Assembly (NCBI RefSeq): GCF_002760615.1
Contig: NZ_AWWI01000106.1
Location: 1-50,546, forward strand
Reading direction: 5' to 3'
DNA length: 50,546 nt
Source of the DNA: Puniceibacterium antarcticum
GTDB taxonomy: Bacteria; Pseudomonadota; Alphaproteobacteria; Rhodobacterales; Rhodobacteraceae
Made by a program: the position numbers and the translations under genes. The notes under the pieces are model-generated. The model was not told where the DNA came from. It made no database searches and worked only from the letters and a program-made list of their open reading frames with translations. Shown here piece by piece: positions 1 to 10,385 of this stretch; within the stretch, counting starts at the first letter, position 1, and the number at the start of each line of letters is the position of its first letter.

Positions 1-787
1 TCATCGTAAGGTTCCCAACCCGTACTCGCACCCGGTCGCCCTTGTTCACGACCAGCGGATCAATGTCGGGGAAGATCCGGCTGTTCCAGGTCCAAAGGTT
101 GAAATCCGTCATCGTCATGATGCGGGGTACATAGGTACCCGGATCGATGTCGAAAGCATTCAGCATGATCAGGAAATCACGATCCACCGGCATGAATGTG
201 GGATCCTTGGGGTGGACCACGAACATGCCCATCATCCCCATCGCCATCTGGGTCATTTCATCGCCGTGGGGGTGGTACATGAACGTTCCGGACTTCACCA
301 AGTCGAATTCGTAGACGAAGGTTTTGCCCGGCGGGATGCTTGGATGGCTCAATCCGGAGACCCCATCCATGCCTGAAGGAAGAATGAGCCCGTGCCAGTG
401 CACCGTTGTGCCTTCCGGCAGCCTATTGGTGACGTAGATGCGCACCCGGTCGCCTTCGACTGCTTCGATCGTCGGGCCGGTGGATTGGCCGTTGTAGCCC
501 CACAAATGCGCGATCATGCCGTCGGCCAACTCACGCTCCACCGGTTCGGCAACAAGGTGGAACTCCTTCACGCCGTTGTTCATCCGGTGCGGCAGGGTCC
601 AGCCGTTGAGCGTGACGACGGGTGTATAGTCCGGCCCGGATGAGGGGCGCGGTGTGACCAGCGTTGTGGCGCTGTCCATCACGGCCGCCTCGGGCAGGCC
701 CCTGTTCATCGTCTGACCCCAGGCTTGGGTGGAGACCAGTGCCGCTCCTGCGGCACCGGCACCCAGCATTTGACGTCTGTTCAGCAT
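1..787 (-). CDS. Multicopper oxidase, Tat-exported (C-terminus beyond window)
   Basis: The N-terminal 262 residues of a periplasmic multicopper oxidase are visible; the rest lies left of base 1. The protein starts with a twin-arginine leader (NRRQMLGAG, followed by a short hydrophobic stretch and AWG-Q). It carries the first cupredoxin copper ligands, HWHG at residues 130-133, and then YHPHGDEM. Oxidases of this family oxidise Cu(I) to less toxic Cu(II) or act on organic substrates. An AGGAG-like site precedes the ATG at 787. It is the last visible gene of a leftward copper run and follows the TolC gene by 11 bases. It is probably the working counterpart of the broken multicopper oxidase at 8948-10335. 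The substrate is inferred from context. Confidence 0.9.
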   Translation of the reverse strand, partial: MLNRRQMLGAGAAGAALVSTQAWGQTMNRGLPEAAVMDSATTLVTPRPSSGPDYTPVVTLNGWTLPHRMNNGVKEFHLVAEPVERELADGMIAHLWGYNGQSTGPTIEAVEGDRVRIYVTNRLPEGTTVHWHGLILPSGMDGVSGLSHPSIPPGKTFVYEFDLVKSGTFMYHPHGDEMTQMAMGMMGMFVVHPKDPTFMPVDRDFLIMLNAFDIDPGTYVPRIMTMTDFNLWTWNSRIFPDIDPLVVNKGDRVRVRVGNLTM

Positions 788-798
788 GTCGGTTCTCC

Positions 799-2262
799 TC
801 AATGTCCAGCGCCGCCACCGGCGGCAATTGCAGTGCCTTCACCGCCGCCTGCACCGCCTGCGCCGCCGCCGTAGATGGCAGCGGTCAGGTCGGCCTGAGC
901 GAGGTAGAAGTCACGTTTGGCGTTGGCGGCTTCCAGCTCTGCGCTAAGCTTTTCGCGCACATCGGTCAGCAGCTCGAAGGTATTGGTGATCATGCCGTTG
1001 TAGGACAGCAGACCTTCTTCCTCGACCGTGGCGCGTAACGGCACCAACACGTCGCGGTAGTGCCGCGCGATCTTGTAGGAGGCGTGGTAGGAGGTTTCGG
1101 CGCTGCGGGCTTCCGACCGGACAGTCACGGCCTTTTCCGCCAGCACGTTGGCCGCCTGAAGATAGCTCAGTTCCGCTTTGCGCATCCGGGCCTTGCCGGT
1201 GTCGTAGATCGGGATGGCAAACTCCAGTTCCACCTGCGGCGTGGTCGCGGTTTCGATGTCGCCGTCTTCGCCGACCTCGCGTTCCGCCTCGAACCCGCCG
1301 ACGATCTCGAGATCGCTGACGATGCGCGTCTTGTCGGTCAGACCGAAGGCCGCCGCCTGTGCCTCAAGGCCCAGCTTGGCAATACGCAGATCGACGCGGT
1401 TGCTCAGCGCGCGGGCCTCGAGGCTGGTGATCCGACCGACCGAACGCGGCAGGGCGGGCAGAGCATCGGGGACGAAATAATCGAGGTCGCTGCCCCACAA
1501 ACCCATGAGCCGGGTCAGCTGTTCCTTGGCGCGGGCGGCGTTCAGACGCGCCTGTGCCAGTTGGCCGGCGAGTTCGGCGTTGAACGCCTGTTCGCGGGCC
1601 TGCCCGGCGCGGTTCAGCGCCCCGGTCTCACCCAATTTGCGCGCCAGTTCCGAACCGGCGTCCGATGTCGCCTTGGCGCGGCTGAGGTAGCTGACAGCCT
1701 CGAACGCCGAGACTGCATTGACCCAGGCCGTGCGGGTATCGTTGGCCAGCATCAGCGTGTCACTGACTGCGCCCGCCTGTGCTGCGCGAAAGTTCACATC
1801 CGCAAGGGCCATGCGCTGCTGGCGCGTAGTGGCGTCCAGCACGTTCGCGCGGATCAACCCCTCGATGGCCCGGTAGGCGCCGAGTTCCGCCGCTCCGATA
1901 CCCAGCACACCTATGGAGACCACCGGGTTCTGTGGTGTCGCCTGCTGCCACGCTTCGGCGGCTGACAGGCCGACATTGGCGTAAGCCGCCTGAAGCCCTT
2001 TGTTGTTCAGCAGCGCGACCTGCACGGCGGTGTCCGCCGAAATCGTTTTCTTGTGCACAAGGGCCTGCACCTCGCGTTTGATCGCGTCGTTGTCAGCCTG
2101 CGTCTGCGCAAAAACAGTGCGCTTGCCGATCGCTGCCGACGTCTGGTCCGACACGGCGGCAAACCCGGCCTTGGACTCGGTATAAATGCCGGGGACAGCT
2201 GTGGCACAGGCCGACAGCGCCAGCGGCAGCACGACGATGAGGGATTTGCGAAGGTGTCGCAT
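799..2262 (-). CDS. TolC-family outer-membrane efflux lipoprotein
   Basis: This 487-residue protein has a lipoprotein signal (lipobox LSAC about residue 18) and long heptad-rich, alanine-rich helices typical of TolC/CusC outer-membrane factors. It ends in a Gly-rich tail. Such proteins form the outer-membrane channel of export systems, but no RND or MFP partner is encoded nearby, so the partner is unknown. The ATG at 2262 overlaps the TGA of the upstream small lipoprotein gene (TGATG), so translational coupling is likely; a TTG one codon earlier is a less likely start. Its place next to a multicopper oxidase suggests a role in copper handling, which is inference. Confidence 0.85.
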   Translation of the reverse strand: MRHLRKSLIVVLPLALSACATAVPGIYTESKAGFAAVSDQTSAAIGKRTVFAQTQADNDAIKREVQALVHKKTISADTAVQVALLNNKGLQAAYANVGLSAAEAWQQATPQNPVVSIGVLGIGAAELGAYRAIEGLIRANVLDATTRQQRMALADVNFRAAQAGAVSDTLMLANDTRTAWVNAVSAFEAVSYLSRAKATSDAGSELARKLGETGALNRAGQAREQAFNAELAGQLAQARLNAARAKEQLTRLMGLWGSDLDYFVPDALPALPRSVGRITSLEARALSNRVDLRIAKLGLEAQAAAFGLTDKTRIVSDLEIVGGFEAEREVGEDGDIETATTPQVELEFAIPIYDTGKARMRKAELSYLQAANVLAEKAVTVRSEARSAETSYHASYKIARHYRDVLVPLRATVEEEGLLSYNGMITNTFELLTDVREKLSAELEAANAKRDFYLAQADLTAAIYGGGAGGAGGGEGTAIAAGGGAGH

Positions 2263-2483
2263 CAATTGCCCTCCGCCTGTTCATCATTGACCTGACGCCA
2301 GTTGCGCGGCCCGGTCGGCGCGCGGTAGCTGTAGCCTGCCAGCGGATCGGCATAGGAGATCGGCGAGGCGACGGCGGAATTTGCCACGGCCTGTTCTGCC
2401 GTGACGTCCGGAAGCGGTGTCGGCACCTGTGCACAGGCCCCGAGTCCGAGGGCGCAAACCCCCGCAATATATGTCGTTTTCAT
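2262..2483 (-). CDS. Small predicted lipoprotein
   Basis: The 73-residue product has a clear lipobox (LGACA, Cys about residue 17) after a short hydrophobic signal. The mature part is polar, with Pro-rich and Tyr-containing segments and no Cys or His. I do not recognise a named family. Its stop overlaps the start of the TolC gene, so the two are almost certainly one transcription unit. A periplasmic accessory role to the TolC protein or the multicopper oxidase is inferred only from position. Confidence 0.7.
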   Translation of the reverse strand: MKTTYIAGVCALGLGACAQVPTPLPDVTAEQAVANSAVASPISYADPLAGYSYRAPTGPRNWRQVNDEQAEGN

Positions 2484-2558
2484 CTGATTACCTTGAGTCT
2501 GTCATTATGGCCGCGCGGCATGGCTGCGCGACCCTAGACCCCCGCACGGGGGCCGCGA

Positions 2559-2972
2559 TCAGATCAGGTGTTTGGGCGGGCGCAACACGCCGACAGGATC
2601 GAATGCGATCAGACGCACCGTCGATATCTGTTGATGCGCGAACGTCTCTGTCGACACCGGCAGACGCACCGTGTCGGCCAGAACAACGCTCAGACAGATC
2701 CCGTTACAGCACTGGCCCGCTCCGGCCGAAGTCTCTGCCGCGTCGGACGAGGCAGCGCAATGCTGCGCCTGCGCGTGATCATGAGCGTGTCCGTCATCGG
2801 CCTGCATATCCGCGCCTGCAACGGTTTCGTGTGCCGACACTCCCTGTGCAGAGACCCCGTGCATCGCCTCGTGCGCATGCGCCGACGACGGCGGTGACAG
2901 CACCAGGGCCAATGCAAAGGCCAGGCACGACAGCGCCTGCAACACTCTGAAAAGGGCGGGTCTTTGTTTCAT
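2559..2972 (-). CDS. Secreted His/Cys-rich small protein
   Basis: I chose the ATG at 2972 because a typical signal peptide follows (hydrophobic core, then AHAHEAMHG). A longer open frame runs upstream but has no protein-like composition. The mature protein of about 100 residues is rich in His, Met, Asp and Cys (HAHDHAQAQH, QCCNGIC), which suggests periplasmic metal binding. No catalytic domain is visible. It lies within a copper gene run between the glutaredoxin-MauE fusion and the small lipoprotein. Copper binding or sensing is inferred from composition and neighbours. Confidence 0.65.
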   Translation of the reverse strand: MKQRPALFRVLQALSCLAFALALVLSPPSSAHAHEAMHGVSAQGVSAHETVAGADMQADDGHAHDHAQAQHCAASSDAAETSAGAGQCCNGICLSVVLADTVRLPVSTETFAHQQISTVRLIAFDPVGVLRPPKHLI

Positions 2973-3009
2973 CTCGCCATGAATGCCGGCAGAGCGCGAT
3001 CCTGTCAAT

Positions 3010-3034
3010 CGCTCCTGCGCTGGAAGGTTGCCAA
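3010..3034 (-). promoter_or_regulatory. Possible CueR/MerR-type operator
   Basis: On the minus strand TTGGCA is followed by CTTCC-AGCGC-AGGAG, an imperfect dyad similar to the stronger CueR site before copA. It lies about 40 bases upstream of the His/Cys-rich gene. The -10 element is poor, so this is tentative. Confidence 0.3.
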
Positions 3035-3055
3035 CTTTCCCGTGATCTGTGACTC

Positions 3056-3814
3056 TCACGCCAGAGTCCGCACCAGCATCCAAAGCCCCATGCCCAGCAT
3101 CATCAGGTTTTCGGTCAGCGACACGAAGCCCAGCGGCACGTTGCTCGACCCGCCAACGCAGGCGCATTTCAGTTCGCGTTTGTCGATGTAGACCGCCTTG
3201 ATCACCGATATGGCGCCGATGGCGCCGATCACGATGGCGACGGGGGCGGCGATCCAGATCAGCGCGCCAGCGGTCATCAGGATACCGGCCAGCGCTTCGC
3301 CGAATGGATAGACCTTGCCATAGGGCACCCAGCGAACCGCCAGCAGATCGTAATTCAGGAACATGGTCGAAAAGCTCTCGATATCCTGGAGTTTCTGCAC
3401 GGCGAGAAAACACATGGAGATCGAAATGAACCACTCGAACGCCCGCAGAGTCAGGACCGAGCCGAAGCTGGCCCAGGACAGCCCCACAGCCATCAGGAAG
3501 GCGACCGCAAAGATCGCGATCACCGGCTGGTAGGAGGTATCTGACTGCTCTGGCCTTGGCTTGTCCTTGCCGAAATGGATGCGCAAATCATCGTAACCGC
3601 CGATCCGCTCACCCCCGATGAAAGTCTGTGGTGTCGTTTCCACATCGTGGTTCTGCATAAAGGCATCGGTAGCGTCGCGAGTCTCGAGCGGGTGATCCTC
3701 GACCGTGTAGCCTTCACGCTCCAGCAAGTCCTTGGACTTGAGGCCATAGGGGCAGGTGTGGCCAGGCATCACCATCCGGTAGAGTTGCGCCGTCTTGCTG
3801 TCGTCGCGGGGCAT
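3056..3814 (-). CDS. Glutaredoxin-MauE/DoxX-like membrane fusion protein
   Basis: The 252-residue protein joins two parts. Residues about 8-85 form a glutaredoxin-like domain with the redox motif CPYG, a TTPQTF cis-Pro segment and GGYDDL. The remainder is four hydrophobic helices typical of MauE/DoxX-type redox membrane proteins, with a CAC motif near residue 215. MauE-type proteins move disulfide or reducing equivalents across the membrane. The fusion may deliver reducing power to exported cysteine proteins or copper ligands. The ATG at 3814 has a good AAGGAG; an upstream in-frame ATG would overlap the preceding gene. The physiological partner is unknown. Confidence 0.8.
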   Translation of the reverse strand: MPRDDSKTAQLYRMVMPGHTCPYGLKSKDLLEREGYTVEDHPLETRDATDAFMQNHDVETTPQTFIGGERIGGYDDLRIHFGKDKPRPEQSDTSYQPVIAIFAVAFLMAVGLSWASFGSVLTLRAFEWFISISMCFLAVQKLQDIESFSTMFLNYDLLAVRWVPYGKVYPFGEALAGILMTAGALIWIAAPVAIVIGAIGAISVIKAVYIDKRELKCACVGGSSNVPLGFVSLTENLMMLGMGLWMLVRTLA

Positions 3815-3824
3815 GGAGGTCTCC

Positions 3825-4301
3825 TTACTTTCCGTCGATTTCCGGGGTTGCGGCCGGTCCACCTTCGAGGTCGGCGATCAACGCCTTCATCTCGGCGATC
3901 TCCAGCCTCTGCGCCTCGATGATGCCGTCGGCGAGCGCGCGCACCCGCGGGTCGGAAATATTGGCGCGTTCACTCGTCAGGATCGCGATGGAGTGGTGCG
4001 GGATCATCGCGCGCATCCACGATGTGTCGTCGATCGTGCTTTGGCTTCGCACAAGGAACAAAGACAGCGCAAAGACGACGATGCCGCCGGCAAAAATCGC
4101 AATGTTGGCTGCGCGATTGGTATACATCCCCAGCATGAAGGCCAACATGATGACCGCCATCACCGCGCCCATGTAAAGCGCCATATAGCTGCGCGTTTCG
4201 CTGAAAAAGACGTGATCCAGGGCGTAGGTGTTCAGATACATCAGACCGAACATCACCACGGTGGACGTCAGGATCATCAGGAAAAAGCGTGTGTAGGACA
4301 T
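3825..4301 (-). CDS. DUF305-type membrane protein
   Basis: This 158-residue protein has three N-terminal membrane helices and a C-terminal soluble helical segment with the DUF305 signature MIPHHSIAILTSERA. DUF305 proteins are common beside copper and other heavy-metal genes; their His-His motif probably binds metal, but no activity is established. I chose the ATG at 4301 because GAGGAG lies just upstream; a start seven codons earlier lacks such a site. The Grx-MauE gene follows within 10 bases, so they are probably co-transcribed. Confidence 0.85.
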   Translation of the reverse strand: MSYTRFFLMILTSTVVMFGLMYLNTYALDHVFFSETRSYMALYMGAVMAVIMLAFMLGMYTNRAANIAIFAGGIVVFALSLFLVRSQSTIDDTSWMRAMIPHHSIAILTSERANISDPRVRALADGIIEAQRLEIAEMKALIADLEGGPAATPEIDGK

Positions 4302-4341
4302 GGAATGCTCCTCATTCTTCAAATCTCTGCTGTCTGAACGT

Positions 4342-4366
4342 CATTCCAGCGTAGGAGGGTTCCAAG
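4342..4366 (-). promoter_or_regulatory. Possible CueR/MerR-type operator before the DUF305 gene
   Basis: The minus strand reads TTGGAA and then CCTCC-TACGC-TGGA, resembling the CueR-type dyads before copA and the L,D-transpeptidase operon. It lies about 40 bases upstream of the DUF305 start. The -35 and -10 elements are weaker than at copA. Confidence 0.35.
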
Positions 4367-4396
4367 TTTTCTGAGGTTTGAGATGTTATGGCGGTT

Positions 4397-4813
4397 CTAT
4401 TCCTTGCCTCTCGTGGCCACGAGAAAGATGGTAGAAGCCGAGCAGCTGATGAGCAGAAAGCCATTCAGAGCCTCGATGCCAGCAAGAAACCTCAAATGGC
4501 CTGTTGGATAAATATCGCCAAGTCCCAAGGACGAGTAATTTACGACGGAAAAGTAGAAAACCTCCATAAATGAATCTACGTTCTCTTGTGCGAAACCGCC
4601 GATACCCATGATCTCGCCGAAACTGAACCCAAGCGCATAAAGCCCGGCTTCAACTATGTGCGCGGTCCCCAAACAATAGAGAGCAAACAAAAGGCGGCTC
4701 GACTGGGTGAACGTAGAACGCTTGGTGGAGTCCATTACGAAGGTCATTGCGCGGACGTGCACAAGCCCGCTCAATCCGAAGAGCAGAACCGTAAGAATAA
4801 TTGCCCAAGTCAA
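4397..4813 (-). CDS. Two-helix ion channel (K+ channel-like)
   Basis: The 138-residue protein has membrane helices flanking a pore-like segment, SLGLGDIYP, which resembles the potassium-channel filter (T-x-G-x-G-D). It fits the small Ion_trans_2 channel family. It lies between cueR and DUF305 on the same strand, so it may belong to the long leftward copper operon. Potassium selectivity and a role in copper stress are inferred; the first filter residue is Ser rather than the usual Thr. Confidence 0.75.
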   Translation of the reverse strand: MTWAIILTVLLFGLSGLVHVRAMTFVMDSTKRSTFTQSSRLLFALYCLGTAHIVEAGLYALGFSFGEIMGIGGFAQENVDSFMEVFYFSVVNYSSLGLGDIYPTGHLRFLAGIEALNGFLLISCSASTIFLVATRGKE

Positions 4814-4845
4814 CCCCGCAGACCTCGCTAGCCTATATTCTTCAG

Positions 4846-5247
4846 TTAATCTTCATCGCCCTGTTTCGTGGCCAAATCCGCGAGGATCGGACAGTCAGGG
4901 CGGTGATCACCAGCACAAGCGTGAACCAAGTGTGCCAGCGTCGCACGCATTTGCTTCATTTCCGCGATCTTGTGGTCAATCCGTTCAAGATGTTGCTTGG
5001 CGATATCTTTGACTTCAGCACTGGCGCGTTTCTCGTCTTCATAGAGCGCAAGCAGATTGCGGCAGTCTTCTATGCTGAAACCGAGTGCACGGGAGCGGCC
5101 AAGAAACGCGAGCTTATGCGCGTCACTTTCACGGAACGTGCGATATCCGTTCGAACTGCGCAGCGGCTTCACAAGCCCGATATCCTCGTAATAGCGGATC
5201 GTCTTGGCGGGCAGGCCTGAGAGGGCGGCGACATCTCCAATGTTCAT
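4846..5247 (-). CDS. cueR: CueR-type Cu(I)-responsive MerR regulator
   Basis: The 133-residue protein has the MerR winged-helix start (IGDVAALSGLPAKTIRYYED), a coiled dimerisation helix and the CueR metal-loop pattern with two cysteines (CAGDHRPDC). CueR proteins bind Cu(I), Ag(I) or Au(I) through this pair and activate promoters with 19-bp spacers. The ATG at 5247 is preceded by AAGGAGAA; the longer open frame would run into copA. It follows copA by 13 bases on the same strand. Its targets are presumably the CueR-type promoters described at 7808-7890 and 13400-13508. Confidence 0.93.
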   Translation of the reverse strand: MNIGDVAALSGLPAKTIRYYEDIGLVKPLRSSNGYRTFRESDAHKLAFLGRSRALGFSIEDCRNLLALYEDEKRASAEVKDIAKQHLERIDHKIAEMKQMRATLAHLVHACAGDHRPDCPILADLATKQGDED

Positions 5248-5260
5248 GTTCAAGTTCTCC

Positions 5261-7780
<2,520 letters not shown>

Positions 7781-7807
7781 GAGTGTCTCCTTTGTCAATA
7801 AAAATAA

Positions 7808-7838
7808 CAACTAGGGCTTCCATCAACTGGAAGGTCAA
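7808..7838 (-). promoter_or_regulatory. CueR-type promoter of copA
   Basis: On the minus strand the -35 element TTGACC (7838-7833) is separated by 19 nt from a -10-like TAGTTG (7813-7808). The spacer contains the dyad CTTCCA-N5-TGGAAG. The 19-bp spacer with a central dyad is the hallmark of MerR/CueR-activated promoters. Confidence 0.85.
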
Positions 7839-7864
7839 CCTTTTCGGAATGTTTTTTTCCACAC

Positions 7865-7896
7865 TTGACCTTACAGTACTGGAAGCACCCACCTAA
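7865..7896 (+). promoter_or_regulatory. CueR-type promoter of copZ
   Basis: TTGACC (7865-7870) is followed by CTTACA-N4-TGGAAG, a slightly shorter dyad than at copA, and a weak -10 around 7890-7896. It faces right towards copZ. Back-to-back CueR sites suggest joint induction of copA and copZ. Confidence 0.65.
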
Positions 7897-7919
7897 GAGT
7901 GGGAATTAAGGAGATGGAC

Positions 7920-8126
7920 ATGAGCAGATTCAATGTTCCGGAAATGAGCTGCGGTCATTGCACCGCAGCAATCGAAAAAGCGATCAAGGCAATCGATCCT
8001 ACTGCGACCGTTTCTTGCGATCTTGGCATACGAGCGGTGTCGGTCGAGAGTTTTCTAAGCGCCCGGGCGGTGACCGAAGCGATCCGCGACGCGGGATACG
8101 ACGTGGCAGCGCCCGCTGCGACATGA
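7920..8126 (+). CDS. copZ: Copper chaperone, heavy-metal-associated domain
   Basis: The 68-residue protein is a single ferredoxin-like metal domain with MSCGHC near the N-terminus, as in CopZ chaperones that pass Cu(I) to CopA. The ATG at 7920 lies 6 bases after AAGGAG; an upstream in-frame GTG is less likely. It is transcribed away from copA under its own CueR-type promoter and is followed by a hairpin terminator. The second Cys-rich half seen in some chaperones is absent, so it is a minimal CopZ. Confidence 0.9.
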   Translation: MSRFNVPEMSCGHCTAAIEKAIKAIDPTATVSCDLGIRAVSVESFLSARAVTEAIRDAGYDVAAPAAT

Positions 8127-8135
8127 GATTGGGTC

Positions 8136-8156
8136 GGCGTCGGCTTAACCGACGCC
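8136..8156 (+). terminator. Hairpin after copZ
   Basis: A perfect 8-bp stem, GGCGTCGG / CCGACGCC, with a 5-nt loop lies 10 bases after the copZ stop and is followed by a short T-containing stretch. It is terminator-like, though the U-tract is weak. Confidence 0.6.
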
Positions 8157-8184
8157 TATTCCGCACGGCTGTGCTATTCGGCTA

Positions 8185-8370
8185 CCTCGCGCGCCTCATC
8201 GATCAATGACTGGATCGGGTTCTACAACAAAGAGCGACCACATACCGCTCTCGACAAACGATCACCCGACGATGCATTCTTCGACACGGAACGAACCCAA
8301 AAGGCGGCATGAAACCAGCCAGATTACATCTTAGCCAAGCCGCAAAACTGTCCGAATAAGTGGGACCACT
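8185..8370 (+). mobile_element. IS3-family element remnant (transposase C-terminus)
   Basis: Reading right, the frame ending at the TGA at 8310-8312 gives the typical IS3-family OrfB end (INDWIGFYN, then RPHTALDKRSP). After it, the sequence to about 8370 resembles an IS3-type terminal end (TGTCCGAATAAGTGGGACCA). Everything upstream of the last 40 or so codons is gone, so the element cannot move. It sits between copZ and the truncated small frame at 8396-8470 and probably marks the junction that cut that gene. The rest of 8127-8395 shows nothing else I can support. Confidence 0.75.
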
Positions 8371-8395
8371 TCAAGCTCCTTAATCCGCTCGTCAG

Positions 8396-8470
8396 TCAAA
8401 TCTTGGGCGATTGACGCAAAGGGGCAATTGCAAGACCAATCGCCATAGCGATAATTGGAGAACGACGCAT
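8396..8470 (-). pseudogene. Truncated gene: signal-peptide stub at IS junction
   Basis: Immediately after the cytochrome c gene (1-base gap), an ATG at 8470 opens a 24-codon frame whose start (MRRSPIIAMAIGLAIAP) looks like a signal peptide. The frame then loses protein character and stops at 8396, close to the IS3-type end. I read this as the 5' remainder of an exported-protein gene, the last gene of the leftward cytochrome operon, cut by the insertion. Its identity cannot be told. Confidence 0.5.
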
Positions 8471-8471
8471 T

Positions 8472-8948
8472 TCAGTTTCCCTCCCGCTGTCGCTGTGCAG
8501 CACTTCGTTCAGCTTGAACGGCGCGCTGACGCTCGGGCCAAGTTGATTTGATGTAAGCGATGATGTTCCAGATTTCGGCGTCCGACAGCTGATCGCCGAA
8601 CCCGGGCATGCCACTTTGGAAGACGACGCCCTGGAGCGCGAGCGTGGCATCGCCGCCCAGCTTGGTATAGTCAAACAACACGCCATCACGATGATGCCAG
8701 GTATGACCAGTTTCGTCATGCGGCGGTGCAGGCAGGACGCCATTGGGTCCAGGAGAACGCCAATCCGGCTGTCCTTCCAGATTGGCGCCGTGGCAGGCCG
8801 CGCAGTTTTCTATGTAGAGATCCTCACCCTGTGCGACATCGAAAGCTTCCGGCATGGATACAGTCTGCGGGCCAACCGTGCTCATGAGCCAGCCACCGGC
8901 CGCTGCCGCACCCAGTAAAATCACCGATAGCGCCAAGTATCTTCGCAT
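8472..8948 (-). CDS. Membrane-anchored class I cytochrome c
   Basis: The 158-residue protein has an N-terminal hydrophobic anchor or signal, a heme c site CAACH near residue 50 and a downstream MPGFGD segment that supplies the axial Met. It therefore looks like a small mono-heme electron carrier in the periplasm. Its ATG overlaps the stop of the multicopper oxidase pseudogene (TAATG). In the ancestral operon it probably took electrons from that oxidase or fed an oxidase. The C-terminus is a charged Gln/Arg-rich tail of unknown use. Confidence 0.87.
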   Translation of the reverse strand: MRRYLALSVILLGAAAAGGWLMSTVGPQTVSMPEAFDVAQGEDLYIENCAACHGANLEGQPDWRSPGPNGVLPAPPHDETGHTWHHRDGVLFDYTKLGGDATLALQGVVFQSGMPGFGDQLSDAEIWNIIAYIKSTWPERQRAVQAERSAAQRQREGN

Positions 8949-10335
8949 TACGTTACTCGCATCCAGGTCATCATGCCAGAGGCCGCGTGGCTGAGCATGT
9001 GGCAGTGAAAGAGCCAGTCGCCCGGATTGTCGGCGATGAACCCGATTGTCCGAGTCTCACCGCCGAACATCAGAAGAGTGTCACGGAGCGGCCCGAGTGC
9101 ACCGTTCTGGCCGATCTCGCAGAAATGCATTCCGTGCAGGTGCATCGCGTGCGGAAAGGACGTGTCGTTGTAGATTTCGAGCTTTACTGCCTGTCCGGCG
9201 GCCACGTTGGCAAGGGGCGTCTCAGTCATTCCGATAGTATCATTGAAGGCCCAGAATTCGTTCGCCTCGACAAGTTTGCGAAACGTCTTGCGTTGTCCGT
9301 TCAGGATCGCGGCGTCCAGTGTACCCATCGCGCCACCTTGCATGTTCAGGCGCATGTAAACGGCACTTTCAAGGTCGGGCAGCTCCATCTTCAGATTTTT
9401 GGGCAGGGCAGCAGGGGCTCTGCGGCGCGCGGCCATGGCCTGACCGCCGACGGGAAAGGCCACTTGCGACATGCCTTCCTGATCCTCAATGCGTATCAGA
9501 TGCGCCATCTCCCCAAACTTAGCGGTCACGTCGACGATCACGTCGGCGCGCTGACCGGGCCCGAGGATGAGCGGGTCATTGAAAGGCTCTGGCTTGCTCA
9601 AAGGCATCCCGTCGAGCGCGACGGTCCAGCCTTCCATCCCTGCGAGCGACAGGACAAATATTCTCGCATTGGCGGCATTGATCAAGCGCAAACGAAGGCG
9701 CTCATTCTGCCGCACATCGAGAGAGTAATCATAGTGCCCATTCGTCGCAATGAAATTGCCGCGTCGGCCCGCATGACTGCGATCGTGGCGCGACGTGAAA
9801 TCGGGATCGATCTGCGCTGTCTCGGGATCGAGAAGCCAATCGTCGAGGATCAGCACGTCCTCTCGATCTACATCCGGAGCCTCAGCCTCCTCGACGATCA
9901 GCGCACCGTAGAGCCCGCGGGCGACCTGCTCAACCGACCTATTATGCCATGATATTAATAAGTTCCGGCATCAGGTGCAACGAAGTCGTAATCGAAACTC
10001 TCGCCCGGTTCGACGGCGGCTTGCGTCAGCCCTGCAACGCCGTCCATCGCGTTGTCGATCCGGATTCCGTGCCAGTGGATAGCGCTTGCCTGCGGCATCT
10101 CGTTCAGGAATTTTCGTTGAACCCGTGCACCCTGCGCGATCCGCAGTTCCGGGCCGGGCATAACGCCGTCCTAGCCCCAGATTTCCGTCATCTGATAGGA
10201 CGGTGGCGCCAGCTGGATCGCAGCCGATCGCGCTTGGAGTTCAACAAACTGCAACGTCTCTGTGCGGGCTGTACTCGGCAATGCGAGTGCTGCGGCCGCA
10301 GTAGCGCTGCGCAAAAGGAAATCCCGTCGTTTCAT
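8948..10335 (-). pseudogene. Multicopper oxidase pseudogene (two stops and a frameshift)
   Basis: Reading leftward from the ATG at 10335, a Tat-like leader (MKRRDFLLRSATAAAAL) opens a multicopper oxidase. Codon 55 is TAG (10173-10171) between WG and DGVMPGPEL. A second in-frame stop, TAA, lies at 9957-9955 after DAGTY, where the family usually has Trp or another aromatic before YH. A one-base deletion about 9945 then shifts the frame, after which a long open frame keeps all later copper motifs (HAMHLHGMHF, FHCHMLSH). Apart from these lesions the sequence is well preserved, so decay is recent. It lies in a cytochrome c operon. The N-terminal HWHG site is intact. Confidence 0.88.
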
Positions 10336-10385
10336 CTCTTTGTCGTATCCTTGGATGGAGTGGGGCGCCTTTGCGCCCCACTTCG

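Noticed and set aside
1060-1965. Long open frame on the plus strand opposite the TolC gene
   Set aside because: It has no domain or plausible composition and lies wholly antisense to a clear TolC-family gene; high G+C produces such frames.
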